This document shows positions 26,975-38,987 of a stretch of 40,081 nucleotides of DNA, in pieces (the first letter of the stretch is position 1; each line of letters starts with the position of its first letter). The position numbers were made by a program, and so were the translations under genes. Under the pieces are notes generated by a model. That model did no database searches and was not told the origin of the DNA. It was given only the letters and a program-made list of their open reading frames with translations. Location of the stretch: assembly GCF_001295925.1 (NCBI RefSeq), contig NZ_LJHQ01000067.1, positions 1-40,081 of the forward strand. The letters are read 5' to 3'. Origin of the DNA: Allobosea sp. AAP35. Lineage in GTDB: Bacteria > Pseudomonadota > Alphaproteobacteria > Rhizobiales > Beijerinckiaceae.

Positions 26975-27529
26975 ATGGCACTGTTCACGCTCGCCATCAT
27001 CGTCGGCAGCAACCGTAAGGCGTCGATCAACCGGAAGCTGGCCCAAGGGCTCGCCGGCCTCGGCGCGGGGGCTTTCACAGCCCATATCGCCCAGATCGAC
27101 GATCTGCCTATGTACAATCAGGATCTCGAGGCGGAATCTTTCCCGGCCAGCGCAACGCGTCTGAAGGACGAACTCGCCCGGGCCGATGCCGTCCTGGTGG
27201 TGACGCCCGAGCACAACCGCTCGATTCCCGCCGTGCTGAAGAACGCGATCGACTGGGCGTCGCGTCCCTCGGGCAAGGGCGTCTGGGGCGGCAAGCCGCT
27301 CGCGATCATCGGGACGAGCCCGGGCGGTGTCGGGACCGCCTGCGCGCAGCAGCATCTGCGCGATATTCTCGGCAATCAGGGCGCGCTGGTCATGGGCGGC
27401 CAGATGTTCATCACCTGGAAGGACGGGCTGATCGACGACAGCGGCACCGTGACCGTCGAGGCGACGCGCGACTTCCTGCAGGGCTTCATGGACAAATTCG
27501 CCACGCTGGTGGGCAAGCTGACGGCGTAG
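26975..27529 (+). CDS. NADPH-dependent FMN reductase / quinone reductase family
   Basis: A 184-residue flavodoxin-fold protein. IIVGSNRKASINRKLAQGL is the FMN phosphate loop, VVTPEHNRSIPAVLKNAIDWASRP the typical isoalloxazine-binding stretch (the family has PEYN; here PEHN), and IIGTSPGGVGTACAQQHLRDIL the later flavin contact. Members reduce FMN, quinones, chromate or azo dyes with NAD(P)H. The start at 26975 has GAGG nine bases upstream; an open frame continues to 26858 without family similarity. The gene stands alone. Confidence 0.9.
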   Translation: MALFTLAIIVGSNRKASINRKLAQGLAGLGAGAFTAHIAQIDDLPMYNQDLEAESFPASATRLKDELARADAVLVVTPEHNRSIPAVLKNAIDWASRPSGKGVWGGKPLAIIGTSPGGVGTACAQQHLRDILGNQGALVMGGQMFITWKDGLIDDSGTVTVEATRDFLQGFMDKFATLVGKLTA

Positions 27530-27534
27530 CCGGC

Positions 27535-27562
27535 GTCATTGCTTCGCCTCGCTCGCCATGAC
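27535..27562. repeat. Short palindrome G (GTCAT...ATGAC type)
   Basis: GTCATTGCTTCGCC...GGCGAG-like core ending CATGAC, six bases after the FMN reductase stop. It looks like a collapsed or minimal form of repeat D. Confidence 0.55.
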
Positions 27563-27582
27563 GGCAGGTCGAGACAAAAGCC

Positions 27583-27620
27583 AAAAAAAAGGCCGGCATC
27601 CCGCGAGGGAGCCGGCCTTT
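27583..27620 (-). terminator. Strong intrinsic terminator of the small RNA (minus strand)
   Basis: AAAGGCCGGC (27588-27597) pairs with GCCGGCCTTT (27611-27620), with an inner TCCC/GGGA stem. On the minus strand the hairpin runs into eight T residues (complement of the A-run 27583-27590). On the plus strand only TTT follows, so it works best for minus-strand transcripts. Confidence 0.85.
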
Positions 27621-27723
27621 GAAGTTTGAAACATCCGGCTCAAACGCCAAACATCTCAGAGGGGAACGGCTGAAACGAACTCGATGCCGGGAGGAGATAG
27701 CAGAGCCCGTTCCGAACAACCGT
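27583..27723 (-). ncRNA. Candidate trans-acting small RNA (AbcR / alpha-r family-like)
   Basis: About 140 nt, no credible protein. Minus-strand order: a first hairpin closed by GGAACGG/CCGTTCC (27707-27713 with 27663-27669) whose loop carries CTCCTCCC (27689-27696), a perfect anti-Shine-Dalgarno sequence; a second hairpin GTTTGA/TCAAAC (27640-27645 with 27624-27629); and a terminator hairpin with eight T. A promoter sits at the expected distance (27730-27758). Three hairpins with an exposed CU-rich anti-SD loop is the design of AbcR and related rhizobial sRNAs that silence transporter mRNAs with Hfq. In Agrobacterium and Sinorhizobium, AbcR RNAs are linked to or controlled by the VtlR/LsrB regulator, whose homologue is the next gene upstream here. 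Assignment to AbcR rather than another alpha-r family is an inference. Confidence 0.65.
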
Positions 27724-27729
27724 GATTGC

Positions 27730-27758
27730 TATATCGGGCAGCACATGCCTTTTTGCAA
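27730..27758 (-). promoter_or_regulatory. Promoter of the small RNA
   Basis: On the minus strand: -35 TTGCAA (27753-27758), exactly 17 bases, -10 GATATA (27730-27735). Transcription would start near 27723. Confidence 0.6.
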
Positions 27759-27780
27759 TGCAGCATGAGTTGGGTCTGCC

Positions 27781-27795
27781 ATGCGCCAGTTGCAT
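27781..27795. promoter_or_regulatory. LysR-type box upstream of the small RNA
   Basis: ATGC-N7-GCAT (also T-N11-A), centred at 27788, about -65 from the predicted RNA start, the usual recognition-site position for LysR activators. It overlaps CAGTT-GCATG-AACTG (27787-27801) and lies within a larger TGCGCCA/TGGCGCA inverted repeat (27782-27788 with 27810-27816). The same ATGC-N7-GCAT pattern precedes the LysR gene itself. Confidence 0.5.
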
Positions 27796-28018
27796 GAACT
27801 GCGATCATATGGCGCAAATTAAGTCTAAATCATTGGCAAATATGCATACAGCGCAGGTGAGGGCCTGGGATCGGCAAAGATTCAGAAGGCATTTCTCGCA
27901 CTGCAACGCGGATCGAGGGCGGTGGAGCGCAGCGCATCATCCGATTGAAGGACGACCGCCACAAAAGCGCCAAAGCCGCCGCCGAATTGGCGCCGGCCAA
28001 GCTAGACCAAGCCCATGA
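27796..28018. other. Rest of the gap between the small RNA and the LysR gene
   Basis: The part nearest the RNA is less GC-rich than the genes around it. From 27861 to 28025 on the plus strand there is an open frame with protein-like wording (SRTATRIEGGGAQRIIRLK) but no ATG or GTG start, so it may be a gene remnant. Nothing else was recognised. Confidence 0.35.
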
Positions 28019-28909
28019 TCAGTAGGTCCAGCGCTGGGCCTTCTGGATCAGGAAGTCGCGGAAAACCTGCACGCGCGCGACCGATTTCATCTCTTCCGGA
28101 TAGACCAGATAGCTCTCGAGCTGCGGCATCTCGGTCTCGCGCATCAACTGCACCAGGGGCGACCCCGTCTCGATCAGGTAATCGGGCAGCACGGCGATGC
28201 CGGCGCCTGAATCCACCGCCCGCTTCATCGCGGTGATGTTGTTGACGGTGAGATGAATCGGACGGGGGTTGCGCTGATCGCGGCCCAGCGAGCCGAGCCA
28301 GTGAACCGCCGTCAGATAGGAGGGCGACGTCCCACCGAAGGACAGAATGCGGTGGTTGTCGAGATCCTCGTGGGATTTGGGCTCGCCGAACCGTTTCACA
28401 TAGGCCGGCGAACCATAGACGTGGAAATGGACGGTGAAGAGCTTGCGCTGGATCAGGTCCGGCTGCTGCGGCTGGCGCAGGCGGATGGCGATGTCGGCCT
28501 CGCGCATCGACAGGTCGAGCTCTTCATCGGTGAGGATGAGGTCGACCTTGATGTCGGGGTAGAGATCGAGGAATTCGGCCAGGCGCGGCGTCAGCCAATG
28601 CCCGCCGAGCCCGCGCGTGGCCGTGACCTTGAGCTCACCCGACGGGTGCTCGCGCGTCTCGGAGAGCTGCGAGCGCGTGCGTTCGAGGCGCTGCGTCATC
28701 TCGCGGGCGGCCCGCCACAGCAATTCGCCTTGCTCGGTCAGGATCAGACCGCGCGTATGGCGATGAAACAGCGGCGCGCGCAGTTCGCGTTCGAGTGCGC
28801 CGATCTGCCGGCTGACGGCGGATTGACTGAGGCCCAGGACATCGCCAGCTTTGGTGAAGCTGCCGGACTCGGCGACGGTATAAAAGATCCTGATGCGGTC
28901 CCAATCCAC
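28019..28909 (-). CDS. LysR-family regulator, LsrB/VtlR-like
   Basis: A 296-residue regulator. The N-terminal winged helix (MDWDRIRIFYTVAESGSFT, LGLSQSAVSRQIGALEREL, PLFHRHTRGLILTEQGELL) and the position beside trxB match Sinorhizobium LsrB and Brucella/Agrobacterium VtlR, which control envelope and stress genes and abcR small RNAs. The effector-binding part runs from about residue 90. Reported LsrB proteins sense oxidants through cysteines; this protein has no cysteine at all, so it cannot use that mechanism. A perfect T-N11-A palindrome lies 17-31 bases upstream of the start (28926-28940), suggesting autoregulation. Orthology is inferred from sequence and gene order. Confidence 0.88.
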   Translation of the reverse strand: MDWDRIRIFYTVAESGSFTKAGDVLGLSQSAVSRQIGALERELRAPLFHRHTRGLILTEQGELLWRAAREMTQRLERTRSQLSETREHPSGELKVTATRGLGGHWLTPRLAEFLDLYPDIKVDLILTDEELDLSMREADIAIRLRQPQQPDLIQRKLFTVHFHVYGSPAYVKRFGEPKSHEDLDNHRILSFGGTSPSYLTAVHWLGSLGRDQRNPRPIHLTVNNITAMKRAVDSGAGIAVLPDYLIETGSPLVQLMRETEMPQLESYLVYPEEMKSVARVQVFRDFLIQKAQRWTY

Positions 28910-28925
28910 CGCGGCCCCCCTTGTT

Positions 28926-28940
28926 ATGCGTTTGACGCAT
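28926..28940. promoter_or_regulatory. Palindromic LysR box upstream of the LsrB/VtlR-like gene
   Basis: ATGCGT-TTG-ACGCAT, a perfect 6-3-6 palindrome and T-N11-A motif, 17-31 bases before the start codon. It fits ATGC-N7-GCAT like the site at 27781-27795. A box this close to the start would suit autorepression. Confidence 0.55.
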
Positions 28941-29051
28941 GTTGGGGCTTAAAATCCTTGGAGGTCAACGCCCACGTGGCCTGACTGCGACCTTTTCACA
29001 CTGAAATTGGTTACGAGGGTGATCAATTTCTGTGATGAGTTGGTCGGGGCT

Positions 29052-31062
<2,011 letters not shown>

Positions 31063-31105
31063 GGCATCATTTGAGCGCGGGTCAGGCAAGCTTGGCTCCG
31101 GAGTT

Positions 31106-31232
31106 CCCTCCCCCCGCTTGCGGTGGGAAGGGTTAGGGTGGGGGGCAGTGCCGCTGGACGAGACAATGACGGGTGGGGCTCCGGCTTTTCGGCCCCCCAC
31201 CCAGGCCCTCCCCACCGCAAGCGGAGGGAGGA
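31106..31232. repeat. Palindromic dispersed repeat H (CCCTCCCC type)
   Basis: CCGCTTGCGGTGGG (31114-31127) is complemented exactly at 31211-31224, and GGGTGGGGGGC (31136-31146) at 31192-31202. It is a different sequence class from repeats A-G, with a long imperfect stem. It lies between divergent ELM1-family and lrp genes. Confidence 0.8.
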
Positions 31233-31326
31233 AGAGCATGCCATCGGCCGAACGGCAGCACGGCACCTGCCTTGTATCGCCAAGACGCTGCGTCTACACC
31301 AGCGCAACCTTGCTCCGAGGCCCTTT

Positions 31327-31791
31327 GTGCGATCCAAACTCGACGATATCGACACGGCGATCCTGCGCGAATTGCAGGGCGACGGGCGCATGACCAATGT
31401 CGAGCTGGCGAGCCGCGTCGGCATCTCGCCGCCGCCCTGCCTGCGGCGCGTGCGGGCGCTGGAAGAGGCCGGGCTGATCACCGGCTACCGGGCCCAACTC
31501 GACGAGCGCAAGCTGGGGCTCGACGTCGTCTGCTTCGCCTTCGTGCATCTCGCCAGCCAGGCGGAGGCCGATCTCGAAGCGTTTCAGGATCGGATCCGGG
31601 CCTGGCCGGCAGTGCGCGAATGCTGGAAACTCTCAGGCGACATCGATTTCGTGCTGAAATGCGTCGCGCCCGACCTCAAGGCGTTTCAGGACTTCGTCGG
31701 GGAACTGACCGGCCTGCCCAATGTTCGAAACGTTCGCACGGCGCTGGCGCTCGACCGGGTCAAGGATGAGCCGATCGTTCCGTTCGGGTGA
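31327..31791 (+). CDS. Lrp/AsnC-family transcriptional regulator
   Basis: A 154-residue regulator, normal length for Lrp. The N-terminal helix-turn-helix is LDDIDTAILRELQGDGRMTNVELASRVGISPPPCLRRVRALEEAGLI; the C-terminal RAM domain that binds amino acids includes LDVVCFAFVHL and VRECWKLSGDIDFVLKC. A GTG start at 31327 is proposed because GAGG (31317-31320) lies six bases before it and the family N-terminus begins there; no ATG is suitable. Likely ligand an amino acid; targets unknown. Confidence 0.9.
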   Translation: MRSKLDDIDTAILRELQGDGRMTNVELASRVGISPPPCLRRVRALEEAGLITGYRAQLDERKLGLDVVCFAFVHLASQAEADLEAFQDRIRAWPAVRECWKLSGDIDFVLKCVAPDLKAFQDFVGELTGLPNVRNVRTALALDRVKDEPIVPFG

Positions 31792-31813
31792 TCTTCATCG
31801 CCGCGGGACTGGC

Positions 31814-32308
31814 TCAGCCGCCGAGATAGCGCTTGATCCAGAGCGCGTTGTTCTCGATCAGGGCGGCGACGCGGCGCTGATCGACATCGGGGCGGTACCA
31901 GGCGCCGCCGGAATCCGAGCCAATGTTGGACAGGATCGACCAGTTGGCGAGTACCTCGCCGCGCGGGCCGGTGAGGACATAGTCGGCATCGAAATTATCC
32001 ATGCTCGCGCTACCGCCACCGAACTTGCCGCCGCCACCGCCACCGGCCCAACTCGCCAGCCAGACGCCCTTGACGGTGACGTTAAGGGTCGGCCCGCCGC
32101 GCCGGACCATTGGAGCGAGCGTGGTCGCGAGTTGGCGCTCGAGGTCGCGTCGAATCTCCTGGGACCGCTGACCCCAGCCCTGAGCCGAAAGGCGGGAGGT
32201 GTCGACGCGGATCGCACCGACGGTTCTGACCTGCGCCAGCGCGGGGCCGGCGAAGGCGAGCAACGCGCCGGCCATGGTGGAGAGAACAAATGCGCGGCGG
32301 GTCGTCAT
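31814..32308 (-). CDS. Secreted hypothetical protein with glycine-rich loop
   Basis: A 164-residue protein with a leader containing two arginines (MTTRRAFVLSTMAGALLAFAGPALA). The mature part has TVGAIRVDTSRLSAQGWG, RRDLERQLATTLAPMVRRGGPTLNVTVKGVWLASW, a glycine-rich stretch (GGGGGGKFGGGSASMD) and DADYVLTGPRGEVLANWSIL. It resembles small periplasmic or lipoprotein-like alphaproteobacterial proteins of unknown function. It is convergent with the lrp gene, 22 bases apart. Confidence 0.75.
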   Translation of the reverse strand: MTTRRAFVLSTMAGALLAFAGPALAQVRTVGAIRVDTSRLSAQGWGQRSQEIRRDLERQLATTLAPMVRRGGPTLNVTVKGVWLASWAGGGGGGKFGGGSASMDNFDADYVLTGPRGEVLANWSILSNIGSDSGGAWYRPDVDQRRVAALIENNALWIKRYLGG

Positions 32309-32403
32309 GGCTGGAACTCCCTCGAGGTCAGCAACTCATGTAATGTCGCGTACCGGGAACACCAAGGCAGGCGCGAACGCCACCCGCGTCGAAGCGGCTG
32401 GCT

Positions 32404-32880
32404 TTACCGGAAGACGACGCTCACGACCTCGTAGGACTTGCCGCCGCCGGGCGTGTTGACCTGCACGTTGTCACCGACCTTCTTGCCGATCAGCGCGCGC
32501 GCGATCGGCGAGCCGATCGAGACCTTGCCGGATTTCACATCCGATTCGGGTTCGCCGACAATCTGGTAGCTCTTCTCTTCCTCGGTATCGTCGTCGATCA
32601 GCTTGACGGTGGCGCCGAACTTGATCGTGTCGCTGCCGACGAGCTTGGCGATGTCGATGATGTCGGCCCGGCCGATCAGCGATTCCAGCTCCTGGATGCG
32701 GCCTTCATTGAGAGCCTGCGCTTCCTTGGCGGCATGATACTCGGCGTTCTCCGAGAGATCGCCATGGGCGCGCGCTTCCGAGATCGCCGCGATGATGCGC
32801 TGGCGCTGCACCTGCTGGCGATCCGTGAGTTCGGCCTCCAGAGCGGCAAAGCCGCCGGCGGTCATCGGAACCTTTTCCAT
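32404..32880 (-). CDS. greA: Transcription elongation factor GreA
   Basis: Rescues backtracked RNA polymerase by stimulating cleavage of the 3' end of the transcript. The protein is 158 residues: the N-terminal coiled coil ([24 protein letters not shown]...[20 protein letters not shown]) carries the tip acidic DLSENAEY motif that enters the secondary channel, and the C-terminal FKBP-like domain has [28 protein letters not shown]. Downstream of carB on the same strand, with 101 bases between. Confidence 0.96.
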   Translation of the reverse strand: MEKVPMTAGGFAALEAELTDRQQVQRQRIIAAISEARAHGDLSENAEYHAAKEAQALNEGRIQELESLIGRADIIDIAKLVGSDTIKFGATVKLIDDDTEEEKSYQIVGEPESDVKSGKVSIGSPIARALIGKKVGDNVQVNTPGGGKSYEVVSVVFR

Positions 32881-32981
32881 CGTCTCGTCCCATCATGCGA
32901 AAGCGGGTGATCGCCGGCGGCTGCTTTGCCGCCCGCGCCCCGCTTCCTGTCGTTTCTCTCAACTTCGGCGGCGTGCCGCCT

Positions 32982-36344
<3,363 letters not shown>

Positions 36345-36412
36345 GAGGCTCGACTTTTCGTCTTCCGCGAGGGCGCGCGTCTCCAGCCGTCCGATCGCAA
36401 GAGCGGGCCGGT

Positions 36413-36449
36413 GCGAGCGCCTGAGATGAATGCTAGGCGCTCGCTATAG
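36413..36449 (-). promoter_or_regulatory. Inverted repeat and possible -10 in the carB leader
   Basis: GCGAGCGCCT (36413-36422) is perfectly complemented at 36435-36444. CTATAG (36444-36449) abuts it and could be a -10 for carB; the -35 (CTTCCC, 36467-36472, 17 bases away) is weak. The repeat would lie at the start of the carB transcript, either as an operator or as a leader hairpin. Confidence 0.35.
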
Positions 36450-36557
36450 AGGGGCGAAGCGGCTCAGGGAAGGGGAAAGCGCGCGGATGCGTCCTGGCGC
36501 ACAGGTTTTGGGGCTGAAATCCGTTCCGGGTTGAAGCGAATCCTGTAAGGAGCGACC

Positions 36558-36962
36558 ATGCCGCTGCGTCGCTACCCCCGTCAGACCCGCCAGCTCCTGG
36601 CCTATGTCCTCGCCGGGGGTATTACGGCGGTCGCGCATTACGGCGTGCTGGTTGCGCTGGTCGAACTCGCGCGTGTCGATCCGGTGCCGGCGACGCTGGC
36701 GGGCTTCGTGGTCGGCGCGGTCGTCTCCTATACCCTCAACCGCTGGCTGACGTTCGACGCGACGCACAGCCATGGCCAGGCGACCTGGCGCTTCGGCCTT
36801 ATCGCGGCCGGGGGATTTGCGCTCACAGGGGTGCTGATGCACTGGTTTGTGGCGGAAGCCGGCCTGCCCTACCTGCCGATGCAGCTCGTCACCACGGGGA
36901 TTGTGATGGTGTTCTCGTTCCTGGGGCACAAGTTCTTCAGCTTTGCCGATCGGTCCAGCTGA
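36558..36962 (+). CDS. GtrA-family membrane protein
   Basis: A 134-residue inner-membrane protein with four hydrophobic segments, the GtrA/DPMS fold. Opening LLAYVLAGGITAVAHYGVLVAL, then FVVGAVVSYTLNRWLTFD (the conserved NRxxTF turn) and VMVFSFLGHKFFSFADR (the second matching FxxxxKFxxF turn). GtrA proteins help move lipid-linked sugars across the membrane or bind sugar-nucleotide transferases. No glycosyltransferase neighbour. GGAG precedes the start. Confidence 0.88.
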   Translation: MPLRRYPRQTRQLLAYVLAGGITAVAHYGVLVALVELARVDPVPATLAGFVVGAVVSYTLNRWLTFDATHSHGQATWRFGLIAAGGFALTGVLMHWFVAEAGLPYLPMQLVTTGIVMVFSFLGHKFFSFADRSS

Positions 36963-36999
36963 GGCTGCGGCGCGCGCTGGTCCGAGCGCAGCCGCTCGA

Positions 37000-37890
37000 T
37001 CAGGTCTCGGCTCTGACATGATCGAGAAAGGCCCGCATGGCGGCACTCGGGTGGCGTCGGTTGGGGTAATAGAGATACCAGCTCGGAAGCCTTGGGCTCC
37101 AATCGGGCATCAACTCGATCAGGCGACCATCGTCGAGATAGGGTTGGGCATAGGTTTCAAAGACATGGGCGATACCCTGGCCGGCGAGGGCGGCCTGGAC
37201 CTCCTGATGCGCCGAGCCCAGCGTCAGCCGCGCGTCCGGCGCGATCGCCAGGGTCTCACCGTCCTTCTCGAAGTCCCATGACGCCAGCGCCCCACCGGGA
37301 AAGCGGCGGCGGATGCAGTCATGCCCCATCAGGTCGTGCGGTGTGAGCGGCATTCCCCGTCCGTCGCGATAGGCGGGTGAGCAGACGATTGCGTAGCGCA
37401 AGGGTGGGCCCAAGGGCGTGGCGATCATGTCCTGCGCCAGCTGCTGGCCGAAGCGGACGCCGGCGTCGAAGCCCTGCTCGACGATGTCGATGAGGGCGGC
37501 ATCGCTGACGATCTCGACCTTCACATCGCGGTAGCGGCGCATGAAGTCGAACACGAGCGGACACAGCACATGGTCCACCGCCGGGGCCGGGGCGTTGATC
37601 CGGATCAGGCCCGAGGGCGTGTCACGCAGCTGATCGAGGTCCTCCAGCGCCTGACGGATGTCGTCCAGCGCCGGAGCAAGCCGCGCGAGCAGGCGTGCGC
37701 CGGCTTCGGTCGGGGCCACGCTGCGGGTCGTGCGGTTGAGAAGACGGATGCCCAGGGCCTCTTCGAGCGTCGTCATGGTCTGGCTCAGGGCAGAGGATGA
37801 GACACGCCGCTCCTTCGCCGCCGCGCGAAAGCCCCCGCACCGGATAATCGCTGCAAAAACCTCCAGGCTGTCGAGGCGGAGCAGGCTCAC
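37000..37890 (-). CDS. LysR-family transcriptional regulator
   Basis: A 296-residue regulator. Helix-turn-helix at the N-terminus: LDSLEVFAAIIRCGGFRAAAKERRVSSSALSQTMTTLEEALGIRLLNRTTRSVAPTEAG. The effector domain follows with GLIRINAPAPAVDHVLCP and FDAGVRFGQQLAQDMIATPLGP. It belongs to the LTTR subgroup near genes for hydrolases and oxidoreductases. It is divergent from the lactamase-fold hydrolase at 37992, with 101 bases between, the classical LysR arrangement for controlling the neighbour. A dyad is visible at 37903-37920. Confidence 0.9.
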   Translation of the reverse strand: MSLLRLDSLEVFAAIIRCGGFRAAAKERRVSSSALSQTMTTLEEALGIRLLNRTTRSVAPTEAGARLLARLAPALDDIRQALEDLDQLRDTPSGLIRINAPAPAVDHVLCPLVFDFMRRYRDVKVEIVSDAALIDIVEQGFDAGVRFGQQLAQDMIATPLGPPLRYAIVCSPAYRDGRGMPLTPHDLMGHDCIRRRFPGGALASWDFEKDGETLAIAPDARLTLGSAHQEVQAALAGQGIAHVFETYAQPYLDDGRLIELMPDWSPRLPSWYLYYPNRRHPSAAMRAFLDHVRAET

Positions 37891-37902
37891 TGGGAAGTTG
37901 AC

Positions 37903-37920
37903 CTTATCAAGCTGATCAAG
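37903..37920. promoter_or_regulatory. Candidate LysR operator between divergent genes
   Basis: CTTATCA-AGC-TGATCAAG, with a perfect ATCA-AGC-TGAT core (37906-37916) and an A/T-rich flank. It sits 13-30 bases upstream of the LysR start and 72-89 bases before the hydrolase, suitable for shared control. Confidence 0.4.
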
Positions 37921-37991
37921 ATTGAGCAGCTTATGCGTGCGTCAAGGCGCTGTCATCCTGTGCCGACCAGACCTGACAAAAAGCAACCGGG

Positions 37992-38987
37992 ATGACGATG
38001 AGCCGACTGACCCTCAACCGCCGAACGATCATGCTCTCAGCCGCAAGTGGCGGTGCCGGTCTCATGCTTGGGAGGCTCCATATGGGTGGCGCCCACGCGC
38101 AGACACCGACGGTGCCCCCGGCCAATGCCGGCTTTTATCACTTTCGCGTCGGCGACATTCGCGCGACGGTGCTGAGCGACGGCGTCATCGGGGGACCGCC
38201 GCGGATCTATGCCAGCGACGCTCCGGAAGCGGATCTGAAGAGCGTGCTGCGGCGCGCCTTCCTGCCCACCGACCACCTCACCTTGAACCTGAATACGCTC
38301 CTGATCGAGACGGGCGGTCGGCGCATCCTGCTCGAAGCTGGCGCGGGCTTGACGATGGGCCCTCATGGCGGCCGCCTCTTCGCCAACCTCGCGGCCATCG
38401 GGCTGACCCCGAGCGACATCGATGTCATCGTCGTCTCTCACACCCATCCCGATCATGTCGGCAATTTGCGGGGCGCCGATGGCGGAAAGGCTTTCCCGCG
38501 CGCCACGGTCTTCGCGCCGAAGGCCGATTGGGATTTCTTCGTGAAGGGCGAGCCTGATCTGTCCTATATGCCGGTGCCCGCGGATTTCCGAACCCGGTTC
38601 GGTGCCGCGATCAAGCGGAGCGTGGAGCCCGTTGCCGCGACGGTCGAACTCTACGAGCCGGGCCAGGAGATCGTGTCAGGCCTCACCAGCCTCGCCGCTG
38701 CGGGCCACACGCCCGGCATGGCCGCGTTCCTTGTCCACTCCGGGAGTGACCAACTGCTGCTGACCGCCGATCTCGCCTATCATCCGGTGGTCAACATCGA
38801 CCGCCCGTGGCTCCCCGGTCCCGACCGCGACAAGGAGGCGGCATTGGCTGCGCGCCGACGGATCTTCGATCGCGCCGCCGCCGAGCAGATGCTGGTTTTG
38901 GGCTTCCACTACCCGTTCCCGGGGCTCGGCCGCATGCTGAAGATCGATGGCGGCTATGCCTGGGTGCCGGCGAACTGGCAGTTTTAG
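37992..38987 (+). CDS. Exported metallo-beta-lactamase-fold hydrolase
   Basis: A 331-residue protein with a twin-arginine-like leader (LNRRTIMLSAASGGAGLMLG, cleaved near AHAQ). The metal motif is VVSHTHPDHVGNL (HxHxDH); TAGHTPGMAAFLV-like text (AAAGHTPGMAAF) supplies the next histidine, LLTADLAYHPVV the bridging aspartate, and GFHYPFPGLGRM the last histidine. This arrangement is that of lactonases and related hydrolases. Start ATG 37992 or 37998. It is divergent from the LysR gene and likely regulated by it. Its stop overlaps the convergent methyltransferase stop by four bases. Confidence 0.9.
   Translation: MTMSRLTLNRRTIMLSAASGGAGLMLGRLHMGGAHAQTPTVPPANAGFYHFRVGDIRATVLSDGVIGGPPRIYASDAPEADLKSVLRRAFLPTDHLTLNLNTLLIETGGRRILLEAGAGLTMGPHGGRLFANLAAIGLTPSDIDVIVVSHTHPDHVGNLRGADGGKAFPRATVFAPKADWDFFVKGEPDLSYMPVPADFRTRFGAAIKRSVEPVAATVELYEPGQEIVSGLTSLAAAGHTPGMAAFLVHSGSDQLLLTADLAYHPVVNIDRPWLPGPDRDKEAALAARRRIFDRAAAEQMLVLGFHYPFPGLGRMLKIDGGYAWVPANWQF

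Noticed and set aside
27486..27719. 77-codon minus-strand frame across the small RNA
   Set aside because: No ribosome site, ends inside the FMN reductase gene in antisense, and the terminator lies inside it; the RNA structure explains the region better.
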